NCBI GenBank assembly: GCA_003427395.1
Contig: BFEA01000174.1
Coordinates: forward strand, 2,032,101 to 2,062,979
Direction of reading: 5' to 3'
Length of the DNA stretch: 30,879 bases
Source of the DNA: Chara braunii
Taxonomy: Eukaryota; Streptophyta; Charophyceae; Charales; Characeae
The translations under genes were made by a program, and so were the position numbers. Under the pieces are notes generated by a model. It was not told the DNA's origin, searched no databases, and worked only from the letters and a program-made list of their open reading frames with translations. Shown here in pieces: positions 26,489 to 30,879 of the stretch (position 1 is its first letter; each line of letters begins with the position of its first letter).

Positions 26489-27290
26489 CTAATCTCTAAT
26501 CGCCGCTACCTTACTGTCCTCTGGCTTAATGCCATCTCCGTCTAATACGTGGCCCAAATACAAGACTTGTGTCTTGGCCCACTCGCACTTCTTCGCGTTG
26601 ATCTTGAAGTTAGCCTCTCGTAGCTTCTCCAAGACCTGCCTCAGATGGCCCTGATAATCCTGGAGGGTCTTACTAAAAATTAGGATGTCATCTAAATAGA
26701 CGACAACAAACCTATCCAACCAGGGTCTAAACAGATCATTCATGCAGCGTTGAAATGTAGGTGGCGTGTTGGTTAGTCCAAAGGGCATCACTATGAACTC
26801 ATAATGCCCGTATCTAGTCCGGAAGGCAGTCTTGTACTAATCATCAGGACGGACTTCTATCAGATGATAACCGGACTTCAAATCAAAACAGGTGCTCCAA
26901 AAGGTCGTCTATCCTGGGCAGCGGCTCATCATTCTTCACTGTAATCGCATTCAAACCCCTATAGTCTATACACATTCTAAGCTCTCCTTCCTTCTTGGGG
27001 GCGAACAAAACAGGTGCTCCAAAAGGAGATGAACTGGGCCGGATCCGACCTTTCTCGAGGAGCTCGTCTAACTGCTTACGCAGCTCCTCTAACTCCCTAG
27101 GGGACATCCTGTAGATTGCTCCTTTAGGAGTTCTACTGTCAGGTTCTATCTCTATCCTGTGCTGGATGGGTCGTGGCACTACTCCTGTCGGCGACTCGGT
27201 CAAGTCTTTGAACTCTTCCAGCAACTTGGCTATGGTTGGATCCGTGGAACTTATCTCTTCCTTGCCCTCAGCGACAGGTCTAACATACAC
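26489..27290 (-). pseudogene. Element D: reverse transcriptase with templated-looking scar
   Basis: The N-terminal frame (27290-26883) has [46 protein letters not shown], then LPRIDDLLE. After this the family sequence RVQGCKYFSKI is replaced by a 21-nt copy of a segment 122 bp upstream. FEVR/LKSGYH sequence resumes in another frame, with a TAG (near 26836) where relatives have Gln (DDQYKTAFR). The C-terminal frame (26791-26489) has [20 protein letters not shown] and [13 protein letters not shown] (active site at residues 32-35), then YLGHVLDGDGIKPEDSKVAA. Loss of KIDLKSG removes the first catalytic Asp. Confidence 0.85.
26884..27026. repeat. 21-bp direct repeat in RT of element D
   Basis: Bases 26884-26904 and 27006-27026 are identical (begin CAAAACAGGTGC, end CCAAAAGG). 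The copy at 27006 is in its native place (VLFAPKK region), and the one at 26884 replaces deleted RT sequence. Confidence 0.9.
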
Positions 27291-27308
27291 TATAAAGACC
27301 TGGTCCTC

Positions 27309-28058
27309 TTATTGCTCCTTTTTCACTAACCGCGCGAACGTGGGAGCAGTGAGACAGCAATGTGCCATCGCGTTGTCTACCCCTAACACATGAAACAGGC
27401 GGGCCGTCTTAACCTCGCCTGATGGATTAGGGAGCCTACACTCATGCTCCCTCAAATGGAGTGTGGCTCCTGCGGCCTCTCCCCAATCCATTCCTAACAG
27501 TACATCAAAAGGAAGGTCATCCTGTACGAGGAGAGTCAAGGAATGGAGAACTTTCTCCACTCTCCCATCTTTCTGTAGGCGGAAGTACGTCTGGACTCCC
27601 TTTACATAGTCCTCGACCCGCATTGTGCGGTTGTCTGCGAGGACACTGACTATGGGGTCTGTCAATTTTTGGACCTTTAAGCCTAATCTCAACTTCTTCA
27701 GCGCCCTACGGCTGATGTAACTGCGGGTGGCCCCTGAGTCTATGAGGGCCCCTACTTTACTTCTAAATACCTCTACGTCTACCAAGATTAGTTGTCCCTT
27801 ACTCTCTTTCTTCATCTTGGCCCAGGCTGGCATTCTCTCCCTTAACTCTTCTGCCACACCTGTGAGGAACGTGCCTAAAGAGACGCTAACACAAGCGGTC
27901 TCTAAACAGCTGGCTAGGCACGGGCCGACAACCTCTGCCATAGGCTCATGTGGGTTGGGAGTGTCCTGTTCGCTCGTGCTCACTTCTCCACATGGCCTTG
28001 AAGTAGGGGCAGTTGCGACCCCTACTGGCGGCTGCCTTTTGACTGCTGGGCAGCCCAA
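27309..28058 (-). CDS. Element D: aspartic protease frame
   Basis: The protease cleaves Gag and Pol. This 249-codon frame overlaps the gag frame by about 37 nt in a different phase, as in elements that make Gag-Pol by frameshifting or reinitiation. Residues 1-80 are a variable linker. The domain has VGALIDSGATRSYIS with the catalytic DSG near residues 107-109, VLADNRTMRVEDYV, and DVLLGMDWGEAAGATLHLRE. It ends at ARLVKKEQ. No inactivating change is seen in the domain. Confidence 0.85.
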   Translation of the reverse strand: MGCPAVKRQPPVGVATAPTSRPCGEVSTSEQDTPNPHEPMAEVVGPCLASCLETACVSVSLGTFLTGVAEELRERMPAWAKMKKESKGQLILVDVEVFRSKVGALIDSGATRSYISRRALKKLRLGLKVQKLTDPIVSVLADNRTMRVEDYVKGVQTYFRLQKDGRVEKVLHSLTLLVQDDLPFDVLLGMDWGEAAGATLHLREHECRLPNPSGEVKTARLFHVLGVDNAMAHCCLTAPTFARLVKKEQ

Positions 28059-29563
28059 CGGGCCTGTCTATACTTAGGACAAAATTTTATTACGTGGGCC
28101 GGGTCACCACAGAATACGCACTGACCCGAGTTCACGCGTTCCTGCCATAATTGTTGGTCCAAGCCCAAATCTTCCCAGGGCCTGCCCTGTGGCAAGCATG
28201 GGTGCCAACCTCCTTGAGGTGCCCTTCCACCTCGTCGCTGTGGGGATCGATTACCCTGGCGATTTGGCGGGGGACTTTGACCCCTACCTCCCGCTTGGCG
28301 GTTTCCTTGGCCACCAACCCCCTGTGCGCACGGTCCTCGACCTCCCATGGCCTGGCCCCTTTGGCCCTGGCCTCCTCCTCTACCTTGCGGCTTCCCTCCA
28401 GCCGCGACAACAGCATAAGACCTCCCCTGCCCTACACTACTGTCCTCCTCCCCTAGGCCCCACTCAATCTGTTCATATGGGACCTCGTNTGTACCACCTT
28501 CCTCTAGTGTTAGGATCAAGTGATCNTTGGCCTTGACTTGGCCTGAGATGGTACGATCCTTCCACTTCTTCCCCTTCTCTAGGTCCTTATGCCAGAAAGT
28601 GGTGACTGACATAGACTTTGACTCATACATTACCACCTCCCTACTCAACACATCGTANGTGATCCCGNCCTGTTGAGACTTGTCAAAGAAATGCCCACGT
28701 AGGGCCTCTGGCATGGCACGATAAAACAACTGGACCAACTGGGTTTCAGTGACCCCATGGTCCGGGACGTCGTCCATGGTACCCTTGAGTGCCCTTGCAC
28801 TCCTCCACTGTCGTGAGTGGATCGTCTGTAATTTGTCTGAGGCTCTGACGCCTTGCGTTGGGTCAGCAAACCGCTCCTTCAGGAGCTTAAGGAACTGAGA
28901 GAGGGGGGTGACTTTAATGTAGGCGACCAGGTTGTTTTCGCAACCGGCCGCGCGCGCAAGGGATCTAGCGAAACTAGCCGCTTCGTCCTTCAGGGCCTGG
29001 AAGGCCACAAGGACTTGCTCATCTATCGAGATGTGCTGTAGGTAAATATAACTGTTGACACTGGCTTCCCAGTTGTCAAAGTTCTCCTCCTCCTTCCCTC
29101 CATAAGCGTCTGGGAACTTGAGCTTTACTGGGTCCTTGCGAGGTGTGGCCTCGCCCTCTACTGCGGCTATGGCTTTGGCACCCTCAATGGCGCCCTCACA
29201 ATACTTCCCTACGTTATCCCTCAGTTCCTTGACTTCGCCCCCAATGTGGGTGACGATCTCGCGCGCAAATTCTCTAAACCCTGACCGCATGGCCTTCAAG
29301 GTGACGTCTTGGCCCTGATTGGCTTGTCGTTCCTCTAACCAGGCCTCACTCAACACCTCTAAGTACCCCAACATCTTGTCCATTTTGGCAGAGACATCTG
29401 TTTGTGCCTGGACTTCCTGTCTACACGTCCGCACCTTTTCCACTTCTACGGTCAACCGGTTAGCCTCCTCCCTTCTTCTCTTCTTCTCCCTCTTCATCCT
29501 CAACTTCCATTCTAGTCTCTTCTCCTCCTCGGCTTCTTGACGTTGGAGGGGGTCCTCAATCAC
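28022..29563 (-). CDS. Element D: Gag capsid and nucleocapsid
   Basis: Gag builds the particle and packages RNA. The 513-codon frame begins with a Lys/Arg/Glu-rich, probably coiled-coil part (residues 1-75), then the capsid-like domain (about 165-330; KLKFPDAYGGKEEENFDNWE, EQVLVAFQALKDEA, LVQLFYRAMPEALRGHFF), a Gly/Arg/Gln-rich RNA-binding tract (about 400-455) and a complete CCHC knuckle, CVFCGDPAHVIKFC (about 482-495). Five N bases give unknown residues. The start shown is GTG at 29563 in an overlap with the upstream frame; the real start is more likely ATG at 29901 with a one-base frameshift between. Confidence 0.85.
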   Translation of the reverse strand: MIEDPLQRQEAEEEKRLEWKLRMKREKKRRREEANRLTVEVEKVRTCRQEVQAQTDVSAKMDKMLGYLEVLSEAWLEERQANQGQDVTLKAMRSGFREFAREIVTHIGGEVKELRDNVGKYCEGAIEGAKAIAAVEGEATPRKDPVKLKFPDAYGGKEEENFDNWEASVNSYIYLQHISIDEQVLVAFQALKDEAASFARSLARAAGCENNLVAYIKVTPLSQFLKLLKERFADPTQGVRASDKLQTIHSRQWRSARALKGTMDDVPDHGVTETQLVQLFYRAMPEALRGHFFDKSQQXGIXYDVLSREVVMYESKSMSVTTFWHKDLEKGKKWKDRTISGQVKAXDHLILTLEEGGTXEVPYEQIEWGLGEEDSSVGQGRSYAVVAAGGKPQGRGGGQGQRGQAMGGRGPCAQGVGGQGNRQAGGRGQSPPPNRQGNRSPQRRGGRAPQGGWHPCLPQGRPWEDLGLDQQLWQERVNSGQCVFCGDPAHVIKFCPKYRQARWAAQQSKGSRQ

Positions 29564-29901
29564 TGCGAGGGCCCTGCCAACGCCGCCTCCTCTTCCTGTG
29601 GCACATACATTTGTGCCTCCTCATCTTCACCCAACGATAAATTCGCAACCCACTCACTTATTTTCTTCTCCATTTGGGCGTCTGTGTCTCGCTTCGTGCC
29701 ACTACTCCCTTCTCTACTCTCAATTCTCATCCTCTCTTTCTCTTCTTCTGCTGCCGCTTCTTCTTCAGCAGCCTTCTTCTTTCTCTCCATCTCCTCCTCT
29801 ATCTCTTTCATCTTCGCCTCCTGTTCCTCCGCAATCGCCTTCAACTTCGCCTGCTTTTCACGTTTTTTTCTCTCCCTATTTTCTTTCACTAAGGCGGCCA
29901 T
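29560..29901 (-). CDS. Element D: N-terminal part of Gag (coiled coil)
   Basis: The 113-codon frame starts MAALVKENRERKKREKQAKL and is dominated by Glu, Lys, Arg and Ala in heptad-like runs (EEMERKKKAAEEEAAAEEEK), so it should form a coiled coil. It ends in AGPSQ and TGA, overlapping the next frame in GTGA. The charged helix continues in that frame (RQEAEEEKRLEWKLRMKREK), so one indel has probably split a single gag of about 620 codons. Confidence 0.75.
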   Translation of the reverse strand: MAALVKENRERKKREKQAKLKAIAEEQEAKMKEIEEEMERKKKAAEEEAAAEEEKERMRIESREGSSGTKRDTDAQMEKKISEWVANLSLGEDEEAQMYVPQEEEAALAGPSQ

Positions 29902-30214
29902 TTTCTCTTGCTGCTCCTTGCTATAGGGGCTCGTGTCTAACCCACTACGGGTCTCAACAATGGTGACAAGTGTACAACCGGGTTAGTGGTTCCAGACCTC
30001 ACCACGTAGACTCTGATCCCTAACTGACAACCTAGGACTCAATCTAAGACTCGCAGAATCCTGACAGGGATCCTGCCCGCTATGGTCTCTAACCTAGACC
30101 TAACTATGGCTGTCACTACTGAACCAATGGCTGATCTGGAGGCATTTAAGGAGATCCCCCGTAATGCCGCAAGAATTCTTTAACGTCGCAGACAGGACAA
30201 CGTGATCAGCTTGG

Positions 30215-30570
30215 TTCTGCCTGTGCTTTCAGCCCACAACTCAGCCTTTCCGGCCTACTGTGCCACACCGAGCAGCCCGCCGGTCTGTACCGGTCCTTGG
30301 GAGGGTTCGCATCCCCCGGGACAGTCGAGTCGTCAGACACAGATCCTCAGCCTTACTTGGTCCGGTAGGGGAGTGGTTCAAACAGGCCCTCAACACATAA
30401 AGACTGCCTGTGTTTCAGCCCGCAACTCAGTCTTTCAGGCCCACTGTGCCCTACCAACCGTTTCCAGCCGGTCAGCACCGGTCCTTGGGAGGGTTATGCC
30501 CCCTTGGAAAGTTGGATCAGCCACAGTCTCAGCCCTACTAGCACCGGTAGCGGAGTGGTCAGCAGGCTCT
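30215..30570. repeat. ~190-bp tandem duplication
   Basis: Two copies, about 30218-30385 and 30408-30565, share CTGTGCTTTCAGCCCACAAC-like sequence, ACTCAGYCTTTCMGGCC, ACCGGTCCTTGGGAGGGTT and CCGGTAGSGGAGTGGT. Identity is roughly 75-80% by eye. Confidence 0.75.
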
Positions 30571-30726
30571 ATCCTTCATCCACAGAGTACTATCACCTAG
30601 GACAGAAGAGACTCAATGCAGAAAGAATAGATAGACTGACTTGACTCAGCAAGTACCGAGGGGTGTGTGCACATCCACAGGGCAAGGGATAGGCTGAGGG
30701 CTTGGCGAGATGTTACCAACTCCAGC

Positions 30727-30828
30727 TTGGTCAAAGTCTTGGTCAACGCCTTGGTCACCGTCGGTCAATGCTGCTATGACCCCCGGTCAACACCTTCGAT
30801 CAACCCTCTCGGTCAACCCTCTGGTCAG
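30727..30828 (-). promoter_or_regulatory. Cluster of W-box-like TTGACC motifs
   Basis: GGTCAA (TTGACC on the minus strand, the element's coding strand) is at 30729, 30741, 30763, 30785 and 30811. Further GGTCA is at 30753 and 30823, and GATCAA at 30799. TTGACC fits the W-box TTGAC[C/T] bound by WRKY factors. It lies about 830-930 bp upstream of the gag start. The regulatory role is inferred. Confidence 0.45.
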
Positions 30829-30879
30829 CTATGGCTTTCGGCTCGTCTTCCTCGCCAACCCTCTTCTTCTTCTTCACCT

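Larger units (their letters stand above)
24505..29930 (-). mobile_element. Ty3/gypsy element D, best-preserved copy, minus strand
   Basis: From high to low coordinates: gag (29901-28022, two frames), protease (28058-27309), RT (27290-26489), RNase H (26272-25913), integrase (25953-24940) and a truncated chromo-like tail (24901-24508). It has the longest open frames in the window. Defects are few: one gag frameshift, an RT scar and nonsense codon, a 2-nt loss before integrase, and loss of the 3' end including the LTR. Confidence 0.9.
29930..30879 (-). other. Element D: 5' leader / LTR-like region
   Basis: This region lies upstream of gag on the minus strand. No protein-like frame and no standard tRNA-iMet primer-binding site (TGGTATCAGAGC) is seen. 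It holds a ~190-bp tandem duplication and a cluster of TTGACC motifs. Without a second LTR copy in the window, the LTR border cannot be placed. Confidence 0.45.

Noticed and set aside
29537-29966. Plus-strand Ser/Leu/Phe-rich frames of 72-129 codons
   Set aside because: They are antisense shadows of the Glu/Lys-rich gag coiled coil of element D.
29930-30100. Primer-binding site for element D
   Set aside because: No TGGTATCAGAGC-like sequence found on the minus strand. TGGTTCAGTAGTG near 30120 does not match a tRNA end I can name.
30540-30570. TAGCGGAGTGGTCAGCAGGC resembles a tRNA A box
   Set aside because: No B box at the right distance downstream, and it is part of the ~190-bp duplicated unit.

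Overview
The window looks like repeat-dominated nuclear DNA of a green-lineage (streptophyte) eukaryote. The evidence is Ty3/gypsy chromovirus-type polyproteins, several small TIR elements, intron-like splice contexts and a fragment of plant-type mitochondrial large-subunit rRNA. The overall flavour suggests a charophyte alga or early-diverging plant, but I cannot prove the species. There is no bacterial-style operon, no complete host gene and no CRISPR array. Scattered N bases show that this is a draft assembly.

Layout. 1-1188: a long-TIR element whose interior holds two exon-like blocks resembling a SNF2 ATPase. About 1.19-6.6 kb: Ty3/gypsy element A on the minus strand (chromo-like end, integrase, RNase H, RT, protease, gag), heavily mutated. 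6.64-7.19 kb: simple repeats. 7.19-10.35 kb: minus-strand RT of element E, split into two halves by about 2.5 kb of non-coding DNA. That DNA holds two tandem ~0.5 kb units and a convincing type III hammerhead ribozyme (8811-8870). 10.35-10.85 kb: four ~120-bp repeats. 11.05-12.14 kb: nine dispersed hairpins with a fixed 19-nt loop and changing but complementary 8-bp stems, interrupted by a 361-bp MITE.

12.27-14.86 kb: 5'-truncated plus-strand element B (RT to chromo-like end), followed by an LTR-like region with a TATA box. 16.05-16.30 kb: nuclear copy of mitochondrial LSU rRNA. 16.6-17.15 kb: a triplicated ~200-bp repeat. 17.48-18.01 kb: a TIR element with a G-rich core. 18.0-19.1 kb: sequence with one exon-like block of unknown function. 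19.15-24.5 kb: minus-strand element C with its LTR-like 3' region. 24.5-29.9 kb: minus-strand sister element D, the best preserved. C and D meet in an abnormal in-frame junction (chromo-like end of D into gag of C) with no LTR between them. 29.93-30.88 kb: non-coding leader/LTR-like DNA of D with a ~190-bp tandem duplication and a cluster of W-box-like TTGACC motifs.

How it works together. In an intact element, gag would build the particle, protease would process the polyprotein, RT/RNase H would copy the RNA, and integrase with its chromo-like tail would insert the cDNA. Every copy here carries inactivating changes, so any movement would need enzymes from elsewhere. The two most interesting objects are RNA-structure signals: the hammerhead ribozyme and the covarying hairpin array.
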